From assembly GCF_002746455.1 (NCBI RefSeq), contig NZ_NWUW01000007.1, positions 1 to 64,000 of the forward strand: a stretch of 64,000 nt of DNA, read 5' to 3'. The DNA is from Bacillus fungorum. Its GTDB lineage: Bacteria; Bacillota; Bacilli; Bacillales; Bacillaceae_G. The translations under genes and the position numbers were made by a program. Positions 34,522 through 43,940 of this stretch are shown here, in pieces; positions within the stretch are counted from its first letter, which is position 1, and each line of letters opens with the position of its first letter. Under the pieces are notes generated by a model. That model was not told the origin of the DNA. It ran no database searches and saw only the letters and a program-made list of their open reading frames with translations.

Positions 34522-35118
34522 TTAATTTGTTTTCTTCTCTTTAATAGACTTCACTAATTTAATCATCTCTGCTCGTATATCTTCTCTTTTAACATTTAAT
34601 TTTTCCGCGATTTGTTTAATATCCATACTGTCTTTTTTCATTTTTAGTACATCATCAAGAGGGGTATTACTTTTTTGAGAGATGATTGTTAATACCGTGA
34701 GCTGACGTAAGCCGATATTATATTCTTTCATTTTTTGTTTTAGTCCATCTGGTGTGGATTTTTGCATCGTTGCTAATTGTTGCAGTAATGCTTTTTTTGT
34801 CTCCTTATTCATATGATGCTTTTTAAGCTTACTTGAATCTACACCGAAATGTTGTGCGGTTTTCTCCCAAGATTTATTTTGCTTATAGTAAGCTAAAACA
34901 TCTTTAATTGCTTTTTTACTCATTCTTGCAATGTGGGCAGCTTTCCAAATTTCATGTTTGTTATAGCCGAGTTTTTCTAGCGACTGCATTTCTTCTTCTG
35001 AAATTGGTTTATGGTGATGCATTGTTACTTCTTTTGGCGTGGCAGCAGAAGCTGGGAAGGTGGATATCCCGCATAATAATGCTGCCATAGTCATACTTAC
35101 TGCTATTTTTTTGTACAT
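34522..35118 (-). CDS. Secreted helical protein, 198 aa
   Basis: The ATG at 35118 follows TAGGAGGAGTTTAC, so it is preferred over an upstream in-frame ATG. Signal peptide to about residue 26 (PASA). The mature protein is basic, helical and Lys-rich, with three HTH-like repeated segments (SLEKLGYNKHEIWKAAHIA, KSWEKTAQHFGVDSSKLKK, KQIAEKLNVKREDIRAEM). Function unknown; I do not recognise the family. Confidence 0.8.
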   Translation of the reverse strand: MYKKIAVSMTMAALLCGISTFPASAATPKEVTMHHHKPISEEEMQSLEKLGYNKHEIWKAAHIARMSKKAIKDVLAYYKQNKSWEKTAQHFGVDSSKLKKHHMNKETKKALLQQLATMQKSTPDGLKQKMKEYNIGLRQLTVLTIISQKSNTPLDDVLKMKKDSMDIKQIAEKLNVKREDIRAEMIKLVKSIKEKKTN

Positions 35119-35350
35119 GTAAACTCCTCCTAGATGGATAATGTGGAAAACTTTACACATATCATTTCCATAAAATGTGAAAAACTTGTGAACAAGCTAA
35201 GTTTTTTTATTCACAGCATGAAATGACGTTTTTAGAAGTTTTCCAACATAAAACATTGATTAATAGTAAAAAACTAAGGTATAATCGAAATTGAAAATCA
35301 ATATCACTAATAAACTTATACATATAGATAAAAATAAGGGAGAGAAAAAT

Positions 35351-35911
35351 ATGACTACATATACTTCCATTGCAAATGTCATTAAAGAAAGACGTTCTGT
35401 TCGTACATTTACAGATAAAGCAGTAGAAAAAGAGTTATTAATTGAACTATTAAACGACGCAACGTGGGCACCGAATCATCAACACCGTGAGCCATGGAAT
35501 TGTAAATTATACATTGGAGAAGGCCGTCAGAAATTAGTAGATGCAGTATTAAACTCTTTCACAGAAGAAGAAAGAGCGAAACGCGGTAAAATTTTATCTG
35601 ATCGTTTCTTAAGCACACCTGCACAAATCGTTGTATATATGAATGAAGATCCACGTCAAATTCAACGCGACGAAGATTACGCTGCAACATGTGCATTTAT
35701 GCAAAACTTCCAACTGCTTGCTTGGGAACGCGGATTAGGTTGTGTTTGGAAATCAGGCGGATTAAACTACAATCCATTATTTATAGAAGGACTTGGTTTA
35801 ACAAGAGGTCAACGCATCGTTGGAATTCTTCACCTTGGCTATTTCGATAAAGCACCAGAAGGAAAAGCTCGTACTCCGATTACGGAGAAGATGGAGATTA
35901 TTGAAGGTTAA
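35351..35911 (+). CDS. Nitroreductase family protein
   Basis: 186 aa from the ATG at 35351, which follows AAGGGAGAGAAAA. The N-terminal IKERRSVRTFTDK motif binds FMN and the C-terminal RGQRIVGILHLGYFDKAPEG closes the fold, both typical of the nitroreductase family (YdjA/YfhC-like). It should be an FMN-dependent NAD(P)H oxidoreductase; the substrate cannot be told. Monocistronic. Confidence 0.92.
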   Translation: MTTYTSIANVIKERRSVRTFTDKAVEKELLIELLNDATWAPNHQHREPWNCKLYIGEGRQKLVDAVLNSFTEEERAKRGKILSDRFLSTPAQIVVYMNEDPRQIQRDEDYAATCAFMQNFQLLAWERGLGCVWKSGGLNYNPLFIEGLGLTRGQRIVGILHLGYFDKAPEGKARTPITEKMEIIEG

Positions 35912-35917
35912 TAGATG

Positions 35918-35948
35918 AGACATTCTCGTTTTTATGAGGATGTCTTTT
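35918..35948 (+). terminator. Terminator after nitroreductase gene
   Basis: AGACATTCTC and GAGGATGTCT pair with one G-T, followed by TTTTATT. Confidence 0.8.
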
Positions 35949-36061
35949 TATTATGCAATCAATCCTCATGAAAGCAATGAGAGCGAATGCTGATAAAATT
36001 CCTTTAGTTTCTTTTTGTTGTAAAATTAAGTGGGAATATTTTTAAAGGTGAATATAAAAGA

Positions 36062-37318
36062 TTGGATTGGGTGGGGGAAATGTATCAAAGTATAAAATAT
36101 AATAAATACGAACTTCCAAAAAAATTTATAAGAAACGGAAAAGAATGCTTTTTTGATCCAATTAGAAAGAAGCTAATTTTAATTACTCCAGAAGAAATAG
36201 TGAGGCAACAAGTTATTCAGTTTTTAATTAAAGATATGCATGTTCCGAATGAATATATTGAGGTTGAAGTACCAATGTCTTATTTTAAGAAAGGCTTAAA
36301 AGGAAGAGCTGATATTATCGTTTATAGTGAAAGGGATAATCAACTTATCCCTGTGTTAATTATAGAATGTAAAGCAAATCTAGTTCCATTAACCGATAGT
36401 GTTTTTAATCAAGTTATTCGTTATGATGAAATGATTTTTGCGGATATGATTATGGTTACTAATGGTATTGAAACTATTTTTCAAGCATATTGTACAAGTA
36501 CCGAATTATATAAAACTTTAGCGGTTCTCCCATCTTATAAAGAGCTGGTTGAGAGACAAGATCTTCAAGTTGTTCGGGAGAAACTGGATGGACTATGGGA
36601 GCGTCCTGTTTTTTATGATAATTATCCTTCGCAAATAATAGAAGAATTTAAAGGCAGGGGATGGATTGGGGAAGATACCCCTAGTCAGTCACATAATTTC
36701 ATTGTTAACTTGATGGGATTACTAAAAGATCAAAGATATTCTTTACGCTCTCAATCTTTTAATAGTATTAATTTAATTGAAGATGGTGGATTGCGTTACA
36801 TGTCTTATGGAAATGCAGCAGGTGGAACTTATACAGGAGATTATCGATACTTTATTGTTGAAGATAAAGAAGGCAACCATCAAATTGTTAGTATGTCTAT
36901 ATTTGCTACAGCAAAAACTATGAATGACCCCATTTACGGCACACGAAAAGGGATAACGTATTTGGTTGTCGCAATTGATGATTTTGATAAGAGTCACAAC
37001 TCCTTGCAATTAAGCATTGATAAATATGTATCTGTAGGAAAAAAAGAATGTATGATATGGCACGATGGTACTTTGACGGCAGGGAAAAAAGGGGCTGTCA
37101 AAAGAGATAAAGTAATTCAATTTATAAAACAGAAAGCACCTGAGCTAGTAAATGAAGACAATCAAATTATTCTAGGAGTATTAGATCATTCTAGAGAATT
37201 TAAGTGGAAGCACAGAGATGTAAAACTCTTCGTGGCAAATTTGATTAAGTATGCGATATTAAGAGATGAGTTTCGAAAGGAATATAATTCTAGCCACAGC
37301 TTGAAACGAAAATCATGA
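36062..37318 (+). CDS. HsdR-N-type PD-(D/E)XK nuclease-domain protein
   Basis: 418 aa from TTG at 36062, or 412 aa from ATG at 36080; neither ribosome site is decisive (AAAGGTG for the TTG, GGTGGGGG close to the ATG). The first 130 residues match the N-terminal nuclease domain of type I restriction subunit R: RADIIVY (Asp78 in ATG numbering), then LIIECKAN (Glu96, Lys98). There is no helicase, and no hsdM or hsdS nearby. Residues about 190-412 are unrecognised. The last codons (SHSLKRKS) come from a segment nearly identical to spoVR. First gene of the accessory islet. Confidence 0.82.
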   Translation: MDWVGEMYQSIKYNKYELPKKFIRNGKECFFDPIRKKLILITPEEIVRQQVIQFLIKDMHVPNEYIEVEVPMSYFKKGLKGRADIIVYSERDNQLIPVLIIECKANLVPLTDSVFNQVIRYDEMIFADMIMVTNGIETIFQAYCTSTELYKTLAVLPSYKELVERQDLQVVREKLDGLWERPVFYDNYPSQIIEEFKGRGWIGEDTPSQSHNFIVNLMGLLKDQRYSLRSQSFNSINLIEDGGLRYMSYGNAAGGTYTGDYRYFIVEDKEGNHQIVSMSIFATAKTMNDPIYGTRKGITYLVVAIDDFDKSHNSLQLSIDKYVSVGKKECMIWHDGTLTAGKKGAVKRDKVIQFIKQKAPELVNEDNQIILGVLDHSREFKWKHRDVKLFVANLIKYAILRDEFRKEYNSSHSLKRKS

Positions 37319-37334
37319 ACGAAGGCTAGGCTTC
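37293..37334 (+). pseudogene. Relic of spoVR (42 bases)
   Basis: These 42 bases match 43172-43213 inside spoVR with 39 identities. In the spoVR frame two differences are silent third-position changes (AAA/AAG, ATC/ATT) and the third turns a Trp codon into TAG. The block supplies the 3' end and stop codon of the HsdR-N-like gene. It appears to be a leftover of a diverged spoVR copy from a recombination event. Confidence 0.75.
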
Positions 37335-37553
37335 TATTGCTAAGGTGCTTTGAGGATATTAAAACATAGGAAAGAAATTTATCTTTGAGAGTCTAAGGTA
37401 GTGCTATTTAAAAGTTTAGAAAGGAGAATTTTTAATTTTCCAAAGAGCTAACTTTAAAAACGTTATTTTTGAATAGCTTTATAATAGGTAAATAAAGATA
37501 TAAATTTTATTAACTATAGTAATAGTTTTGTAGTATAAAGAGGGGGGATTGTT

Positions 37554-39365
37554 TTGGCGATTTTATACCCAGAAATGGAAGTTGTTGAACAATTAAAGGT
37601 AAAGCCGACAGATGGAGAAATGTCTTTGTTGAGAATACTTCAAGTTATTCTAGATGATTCATATGAAGTGTTTTTTCAACCGTTTTTAAATGGAGAACGC
37701 CCAGATATTGTAGTACTGCGAAAAAAATACGGTGCCGTAATTATTGAAGTGAAAGATTGGGAATTGGATAGTTACCGTATAGATAAATCAGGAAACTGGT
37801 ATGTAAAAAAGGATAATGGACCAATTAAAGATTGTCCTTTAAAACAAGTTGTTAATTATAAAAATAGTATGTATGACTGGCATATAGAAGGTTTACTAGA
37901 GCAGAAGATGTTAAATAAAAAATATTATGGACTTATTAAATGTGGGGTATATTTTCATAAAGAATTAGAAGTTAATGCGAAGAATTTCTTAATAGAACAA
38001 GATACGAAATTTATACAGATATGGGGGAGGGATACGAGTAATAAAATTTCTAATATCTTAGTAAATGAATCATCTTTATTTACAGACGAACTATATGAAA
38101 AAATTAAGAGTTGTTTAATGCCTTCTTTCCATGATTTAGAATCAGGTAAAGAGCCTATATATAATAAAAAGCAAAAACAACTACTCCAATCTAGTTCAAA
38201 GCACCAAAAGATAAAAGGAGTTGCGGGTTCAGGGAAAACCCTTGTCCTTGCAAGAAGATGTGTGAATGCATACAAAAGGACAGGGAGACGTGTACTTGTT
38301 CTAACTTTTAATATTACATTAAGAAATTATATTAAAGATCGAATTAGTGATGTTCGGGAGGATTTCGACTGGTCAAATTTTGAGATTAAACATTATCACC
38401 TCTTTATATCTAGTAAATGTAAAAAACATGGCATTAAGATAACACTTGGAAGTTTTGAGGATATAGATTTATTTAGTGGTGTAGAAAACAGGATTGAAAA
38501 GTATAGTGCTATTTTTATTGATGAAATACAGGATTTTAAATTTGAATGGCAACAGATTATAAGGAAGTATTTTTTAGAAGAGGGAGGGGAGTTTGTTCTT
38601 TTAGGAGATGAGAAGCAGAATATTTATAATCGAGAACTAGAAGAAGATAAAAAGGTGAAGACAACTATTTCAGGTGCATGGAACCAATTAAACACATCAT
38701 ATCGTTTAACTTCAAGGATATCTGATGTAGCAATTGAATTTCAAAAACATTTTTTTAAAGAGAAATATGAATTAGATAATATTGATCTCCAAGAGCAATT
38801 ACAGCTCACTCTTGATGATGGTACACAATTACATTATTATTTTATAAAAAAATCTTTAGAGAATGAGAAATATATTAAATTTTTTGAAATTGTGTATAAC
38901 ATAATCGAGAAATTTGATGTACATCGAAATGATTTATGTTTTTTAGGGGCACAGATTGAATTATTACGAGAGTTGGACTATTACATAAGGTTATATCGCA
39001 AAGAAAAGACAACAAGAACTTTTGAGAGCAAGGAAGTATACGAACAAATTAAAGAGGATTATGACTGTAAGAGGCAGTTGGAAAAGTTAAGAAGAGAGAG
39101 GAAGTACAATTTTTGGATGAATGGCGGTACCACTAAAGTTGCAACTATACATAGTTTTAAAGGATGGGAAATCAATAACCTTGTACTATTTGTTGCAGAA
39201 GATATAAATAAAAGCGAAGATGAGGAAAAAATTGCAGTGGAAGAACTTATATACACTGGAATAACACGGTGTAGAAAAAATTTAATCGTCATAAATATTG
39301 GAAATAAAGAAATGCAGAGATTTTTCTCTAGTATAAAAGGGCAATTTGATTATTACTATATGTAA
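37554..39365 (+). CDS. NERD nuclease / UvrD-like helicase fusion
   Basis: 603 aa, TTG start after AGAGGGGGGATTGTT. The N-terminal NERD domain has the nuclease residues Glu22 (DGEMSLLR), Asp51 (ERPDIVVL) and Glu65-x-Lys67 (IIEVKDW). Then comes a superfamily 1 helicase: Walker A GVAGSGKT at 222-229, Walker B IFIDEIQD at 321-327, GDEKQNIY, and C-terminal VATIHSFKGWEINNLVLF with TGITRCRKNLIVI. Such nuclease-helicase proteins often act in DNA repair or phage defence. No known partner (for example GajA) is adjacent. It lies 235 bases after the HsdR-N gene. Confidence 0.88.
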   Translation: MAILYPEMEVVEQLKVKPTDGEMSLLRILQVILDDSYEVFFQPFLNGERPDIVVLRKKYGAVIIEVKDWELDSYRIDKSGNWYVKKDNGPIKDCPLKQVVNYKNSMYDWHIEGLLEQKMLNKKYYGLIKCGVYFHKELEVNAKNFLIEQDTKFIQIWGRDTSNKISNILVNESSLFTDELYEKIKSCLMPSFHDLESGKEPIYNKKQKQLLQSSSKHQKIKGVAGSGKTLVLARRCVNAYKRTGRRVLVLTFNITLRNYIKDRISDVREDFDWSNFEIKHYHLFISSKCKKHGIKITLGSFEDIDLFSGVENRIEKYSAIFIDEIQDFKFEWQQIIRKYFLEEGGEFVLLGDEKQNIYNRELEEDKKVKTTISGAWNQLNTSYRLTSRISDVAIEFQKHFFKEKYELDNIDLQEQLQLTLDDGTQLHYYFIKKSLENEKYIKFFEIVYNIIEKFDVHRNDLCFLGAQIELLRELDYYIRLYRKEKTTRTFESKEVYEQIKEDYDCKRQLEKLRRERKYNFWMNGGTTKVATIHSFKGWEINNLVLFVAEDINKSEDEEKIAVEELIYTGITRCRKNLIVINIGNKEMQRFFSSIKGQFDYYYM

Positions 39366-39408
39366 GTGAATTATGATATGAAGTATAGTGTTATAAAACT
39401 GTGAAATA

Positions 39409-39453
39409 GAAAGACATAAGCACGTTTCTAGTCGAATTTGTGCTTATGTCTTT
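39409..39453. terminator. Bidirectional terminator in the islet
   Basis: AAAGACATAAGCAC and GTGCTTATGTCTTT form a 14-bp stem with a T run, separating the helicase gene from the convergent three-gene operon. Confidence 0.88.
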
Positions 39454-39455
39454 TA

Positions 39456-39761
39456 TTATCCAATAATCTTTTTAATATCAATTCTATAGGTTGAAGGAAC
39501 TTGATGCATTTCTTGCAATTCATTACAGGCTTCCACATTTAATAAATAAAAATCTTTTTTTGACATGGATTTTTTAAAAAGCTCTTCATATGCCAGTTCA
39601 ATATTACAGAGGAGGGGACGTTCTTCATAAATTGTACATGACCGATTGTCAATATCATAATGGATACAACAGCCATCACCTCTGTTTAAATGAGATAGGG
39701 AGTCAATACCTTGTATGTTTTGACAACAGATTCCACATTGGGTACAAGGAAAAGTTATCAT
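39456..39761 (-). CDS. YkgJ-type CxxCGxCC metal-binding protein
   Basis: 101 aa. The N-terminus FPCTQCGICCQNIQ and later GDGCCIHYD, RSCTIYEERPLLC and EACN are the pattern of the YkgJ/UPF0153 zinc- or iron-binding family. Its ATG overlaps the stop of the 454-aa nuclease-like gene as ATGA, so translation is coupled. In this setting it may be a cofactor or modification partner of the two membrane proteins; that is inference. Confidence 0.85.
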   Translation of the reverse strand: MITFPCTQCGICCQNIQGIDSLSHLNRGDGCCIHYDIDNRSCTIYEERPLLCNIELAYEELFKKSMSKKDFYLLNVEACNELQEMHQVPSTYRIDIKKIIG

Positions 39762-41122
39762 AATGTGAATGACTCTTCACTTAGCATAAATGAATTGAAT
39801 TCATCTTGATTTTTAAATTTAAACGAGACGTTTAAATTTTCGGCAAGTTGATGAATAGTCGCTTCTATATTTTCACCTGTATGAATCGTTTGTTTAACCA
39901 ATCCAGTTACGTGTTCTATTTTTGCACCAGTTTCTTGATAAAAGTTACAAATACGTTCTTCTTCTTGTTTAATGTAATCGATAAGGACTTTACTTAATTC
40001 TTCAGCCTTTTTTCGTTCTTCAATTGCTAGTTCTAACTCTTGTTGAGCATGAGTGAATGCTCCATAAAGCTGTTTCATTCCTAGCATTGCGACGGTAGCG
40101 CCAACAGCTGCACCGACAGGGCCTAGAAGCATTGCTCCTGCTGCGCTGAATACAATTCCTGAAAAAGTGGTAACAGCGTTTTCACCAACTATTTCTAAAA
40201 ATTCTTCAATAGATAATTTTTCTTTTATGAGTTGGTAGGAGCTTTCCGTTAGTCGAACAGCTGAAGAAGCAAGAGCTGCTGCTACGTTTCCTTTCATCAT
40301 CACACTATCTTTACCAATAAATTTAATGCCATGAGCAATGCCTGCAACAGCAGCGCTTTTTCCAGCTTGTTTGCCACTATCTTTTCCTACTTGTATAAAT
40401 CCATCTTTTATTTGCTTTTCGCTTTTACAAATCTCAACAGTTTGTTGTACAAGTGATACTCCGCCACCTACACATGCCCCTGCTAAAGCACCATTCATCA
40501 TAGAAGAGAATGTTCCTTCAGCAAATGTATATATTTTTTCTTTTAGTGCGTATGTTTGTGGTTGATTTGCAGCTTTTAAAGCTTCCTCATATGTAGTGCC
40601 ACCACTTGTAATGTTGTTTGCTTCTAGTTTTCCGTTTATGTGAGGAGCTGCTTGTTCGTAGTCTTTTGCATAAATACTTTGGGAATTTGCACGTTTCTCA
40701 ACTAATTCTTTTACTTTATCAGCTTTTTCACTGTTAACTAAACGATCCATGTCCCCATACTTTTCGCTCGATACCATTCTTGCTAGTGATGCAGCTTTAG
40801 CACCAGACTTTGCTTGTACTTCTTTAATTAATGTATCACCATCTTTGATTAAGATATCAGCCGCGGCATGTGGATCTCCTAAAGAGTCTGTTGTAAAAGC
40901 ACGCAAACTTTCACCTTTTAAGGCTGCGTCTTTATTAAATTTGGTTGCTTCAATAATTTCAAAAAGCCGTCCTTGTGTGATATTGGGTGAACAGTTCATA
41001 TATTGTTTTGCTACTTTGGTTAGTGTATCCATTCCAGCAAATGTTTCAATAGTAGCATTTCCATAGCGCTCAATTTGCTCAGCTACAATTTGAGTTGCAA
41101 GAATATCTAGATTTTTCTTCAT
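39758..41122 (-). CDS. Nuclease-like protein with glycine-rich membrane segments
   Basis: 454 aa from the ATG at 41122. The N-terminal third reads as a PD-(D/E)XK nuclease fold: Glu55 (GRLFEIIE), Asp89 (AAADILI) and the Gln103-x-Lys105 variant (EVQAKSG). Glycine/alanine-rich hydrophobic stretches follow near residues 210-230, 260-300 and 325-350 (IVFSAAGAMLLGPVGAAVG). A coiled coil with many Glu/Lys residues then runs from about 360 to 430. The mix suggests a membrane-acting, DNA-targeting effector. Not a family I can name. Ten bases separate it from the upstream gene. Confidence 0.72.
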   Translation of the reverse strand: MKKNLDILATQIVAEQIERYGNATIETFAGMDTLTKVAKQYMNCSPNITQGRLFEIIEATKFNKDAALKGESLRAFTTDSLGDPHAAADILIKDGDTLIKEVQAKSGAKAASLARMVSSEKYGDMDRLVNSEKADKVKELVEKRANSQSIYAKDYEQAAPHINGKLEANNITSGGTTYEEALKAANQPQTYALKEKIYTFAEGTFSSMMNGALAGACVGGGVSLVQQTVEICKSEKQIKDGFIQVGKDSGKQAGKSAAVAGIAHGIKFIGKDSVMMKGNVAAALASSAVRLTESSYQLIKEKLSIEEFLEIVGENAVTTFSGIVFSAAGAMLLGPVGAAVGATVAMLGMKQLYGAFTHAQQELELAIEERKKAEELSKVLIDYIKQEEERICNFYQETGAKIEHVTGLVKQTIHTGENIEATIHQLAENLNVSFKFKNQDEFNSFMLSEESFTL

Positions 41123-41132
41123 ATGCAATTAC

Positions 41133-42155
41133 CTAGTACATGTGTTGAATTGATTTTTCTGTGTTTTTAAGGACATCTTCTAAGATTTTGGAGCGTTCAC
41201 CATTATCATCAATAACTGGTGTATCTAATAAATTTTTCAAGATAATCGCCAGTTCAGTAGTATAACGGATTGCAAGTTTTTCATCGTCGGTGAAGTTGCG
41301 ATAGTCGATACCTTTTTCATTGATGATAGAACTCATTGTTGCAATATAGTCGCCAAAAAGATTATTTGTTTCAGTAGTTAAATCGGATAATTTGACAGTA
41401 TAGGCTTTAATTTCTTGTAAAACAGAATTTGCACTATTTAATTTTTCAATTTCTACTTTGACTTCTTCTCTTTGAATTTTCATTTCTTCCAATTTCTTTT
41501 TGGTAGAGGCAGCGAAAATCACGCTTCCTAATGCTAAAGCAGGGGCAAGAGCAATCCCACCTAGAACAGCCATCCCCCCAGCCATTCCTAAACCCCCAGC
41601 AGCTAGTGACCCGCCACCTAAAAATGCTAACGTTGCATTGGTCGCAGCTACCCCGCTTAAAGAAGCGATAGCCGTTCCAGTTGAGGCTGCGCCAAATGTT
41701 GTAGCAGCTCCGAGTGCTCCAAAAGCTGCCAGTCCACCGCCAGCAATTGCGGAAACCCCCGATTTTAATAAATCAGATGCAGCGATAACTTGTTTTTCAA
41801 TTTCCTGCATAAAACGTTTAGAATCAGATACATCTTCAAGGGAATCGATAGTAGTTTTATCTGTAAAATCAACATTTTTTAATTTCTTGAATTCTGAAAT
41901 GAATTCTTTCATTGTGCCACTAAGGATGTTTAGTTTTAATTCTCCGTATTTTTCAAATTGAGTATTTGTGCTTTGACGTGCTTTGTCAAATGTGTTAAAA
42001 GAATTTTTGTAGCGCTTTTCTATTGATTCAGCAATATCTTTTGTTTCCTTCATATTTTTATATGATTCATGTCCTTTTTTTCCAGCAACTGCAGTGGCAA
42101 CTGCAGCACCAGCAGCAACAACTAATGGAATAAATGGTAACGGCATTGAAATCAT
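41133..42155 (-). CDS. Coiled-coil / glycine-zipper membrane protein
   Basis: 340 aa from ATG 42155; an ATG at 42146 is an alternative, with the site AGGAGAGG. A short N-terminal hydrophobic stretch (PLPFIPLVVAAGAAVATAVAG) is followed by a coiled coil (about 25-130), and then a long Gly/Ala-rich hydrophobic core (about 135-215) with glycine-zipper spacing. A second coiled coil (about 215-290) and a charged tail complete it. The layout resembles hairpin membrane proteins that assemble into pores. First gene of the minus-strand operon. No known family recognised. Confidence 0.75.
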   Translation of the reverse strand: MISMPLPFIPLVVAAGAAVATAVAGKKGHESYKNMKETKDIAESIEKRYKNSFNTFDKARQSTNTQFEKYGELKLNILSGTMKEFISEFKKLKNVDFTDKTTIDSLEDVSDSKRFMQEIEKQVIAASDLLKSGVSAIAGGGLAAFGALGAATTFGAASTGTAIASLSGVAATNATLAFLGGGSLAAGGLGMAGGMAVLGGIALAPALALGSVIFAASTKKKLEEMKIQREEVKVEIEKLNSANSVLQEIKAYTVKLSDLTTETNNLFGDYIATMSSIINEKGIDYRNFTDDEKLAIRYTTELAIILKNLLDTPVIDDNGERSKILEDVLKNTEKSIQHMY

Positions 42156-42187
42156 TCCTCTCCTGAGATATTTTTCCTAATAATTAT

Positions 42188-42231
42188 AATTTAAATATCA
42201 CGATATTATCAATAAAAGTTATATTTAAATT
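42188..42231. repeat. AT-rich inverted repeat upstream of islet operon
   Basis: AATTTAAATAT and ATATTTAAATT are perfect inverted arms 22 bases apart, about 35 bases upstream of the minus-strand operon start. It could be an operator or part of the promoter. Confidence 0.5.
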
Positions 42232-42413
42232 CTAATAAATAGATAAGAATATTTATTACCGTGTATGTATTTGCTTTTTGATGATTCTTTGATTAAGAGT
42301 GGTATATAAAATTATAAGGGATAAGTAATAAATGAAGTAACTACGTTTAGTTCTCATGAAAGCTTGTTCCTCATCATACACTTTCTTAAGGGAAAGTGTA
42401 AGGAGGGAAAATA

Positions 42414-43832
42414 ATGAGAGCAAGTGACGATAAAGTATTGCAATATGCGATTGCGGAAATTACGGAAATTGCGACTGGCTTTGGGCTGGATTTTTATCCG
42501 ATGCGTTATGAAATATGTCCAGCGGAAATTATTTATACATTTGGTGCATATGGGATGCCGACGAGGTTTTCACATTGGAGTTTTGGGAAGCAATTTTTTA
42601 GAATGAAATTACAATATGATTTAGGTCTTAGTAAAATATACGAACTCGTTATTAACTCTGATCCATGTTATGCCTTTTTATTAGATACGAACTCTTTAAT
42701 CCAAAACAAATTAATCGTAGCGCATGTTTTAGCGCACTGTGATTTCTTTAAAAATAATATTCGTTTTTCAAATACGAAGCGAGATATGGTAGAAAGTATG
42801 TCAGCGACAGCTGAACGGGTGAAAGCTTATGAGCATAAGTACGGAAAAGCAGAGGTAGAAACATTTTTAGATGCCGTACTTGCCATTCAAGAACATATTG
42901 ATCCGTCGCTTATGCGTCCGAAACTTGCATGGAGTATGGATGATTTAGAAGAGGAAGAAGTGGAAAAGAAAAAAGCATCACAATACGATGATTTATGGAA
43001 TTTAGATGATCGAAATAAAAAGAGGGAACGATTGAATATACGCAAAAAGAAGAAGATTCCACCGCAACCAGAGAAAGATTTACTACTCTTTATTGAAGAA
43101 TATAGCCGTGAGCTTGAAGATTGGCAGCGAGACATATTAACGATGATGCGTGAGGAAATGTTATATTTCTGGCCACAGCTTGAAACGAAGATTATGAACG
43201 AAGGCTGGGCTTCCTACTGGCATCAACGCATACTCCGTGAAATGGATTTAACATCTGATGAAGCAATTGAATTTGCGAAATTAAATGCAGGTGTCGTTCA
43301 GCCATCAAAAACAAGTATTAATCCATACTACCTCGGTATTAAAATGTTTGAAGATATAGAAGAGCGCTATAATAACCCGACAGAAGAAATGAAGCGACGA
43401 GGCGTCAAACCAGGATCTGGTCGAGACAAAATCTTTGAAGTACGCGAAATCGAATGGGATGTATCGTTCTTAAGAAACTACTTAAACAAAGATCTCGTAA
43501 TGAGAGAAGATATGTACTTATTCCAGCGCCAAGGAAAAGAGTATAAAGTAATAGATAAAGAGTGGGAACATGTACGTGATCAACTCGTAAATATGCGTAC
43601 AAATGGTGGATTCCCGTATTTAGTAGTAGAAGATGGAGATTATTTAAAGAACGGAGAATTATATATTAAACATAGTTACGAAGGAATCGAGCTCGATTTA
43701 AAATACTTAGAAAAAGTATTGCCATATCTTCATCAGCTGTGGGGAAGAACGGTGCATATGGAGTCGATTGTGGAGAGTAAGGGCGTTGTGTTCTCTTATG
43801 ATGGGAAGATGGTGCACCGGAAGTATGTGTGA
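42414..43832 (+). CDS. spoVR: Stage V sporulation protein R (SpoVR)
   Basis: 472 aa, the full length of the SpoVR family, with the characteristic [12 protein letters not shown] and [11 protein letters not shown] segments. SpoVR takes part in spore cortex formation; its chemistry is unknown. AAGGAGGGAAAATA precedes the ATG. A 42-base stretch of its coding sequence (43172-43213) has a diverged copy at 37293, at the end of an islet gene. Confidence 0.96.
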   Translation: MRASDDKVLQYAIAEITEIATGFGLDFYPMRYEICPAEIIYTFGAYGMPTRFSHWSFGKQFFRMKLQYDLGLSKIYELVINSDPCYAFLLDTNSLIQNKLIVAHVLAHCDFFKNNIRFSNTKRDMVESMSATAERVKAYEHKYGKAEVETFLDAVLAIQEHIDPSLMRPKLAWSMDDLEEEEVEKKKASQYDDLWNLDDRNKKRERLNIRKKKKIPPQPEKDLLLFIEEYSRELEDWQRDILTMMREEMLYFWPQLETKIMNEGWASYWHQRILREMDLTSDEAIEFAKLNAGVVQPSKTSINPYYLGIKMFEDIEERYNNPTEEMKRRGVKPGSGRDKIFEVREIEWDVSFLRNYLNKDLVMREDMYLFQRQGKEYKVIDKEWEHVRDQLVNMRTNGGFPYLVVEDGDYLKNGELYIKHSYEGIELDLKYLEKVLPYLHQLWGRTVHMESIVESKGVVFSYDGKMVHRKYV

Positions 43833-43836
43833 TGGA

Positions 43837-43873
43837 AAGAACGGACATAGAATGTTATGTCCGTTCTTTTTTA
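43837..43873 (+). terminator. Terminator of spoVR
   Basis: AAAGAACGGACATA and TATGTCCGTTCTTT form a perfect stem followed by T. Confidence 0.92.
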
Positions 43874-43940
43874 TTTGGAACAAAGTTAAATATGCTATTC
43901 TTGAAAAAAGGGAGTTACATAGAGAAATGGAGAGGTTCAA

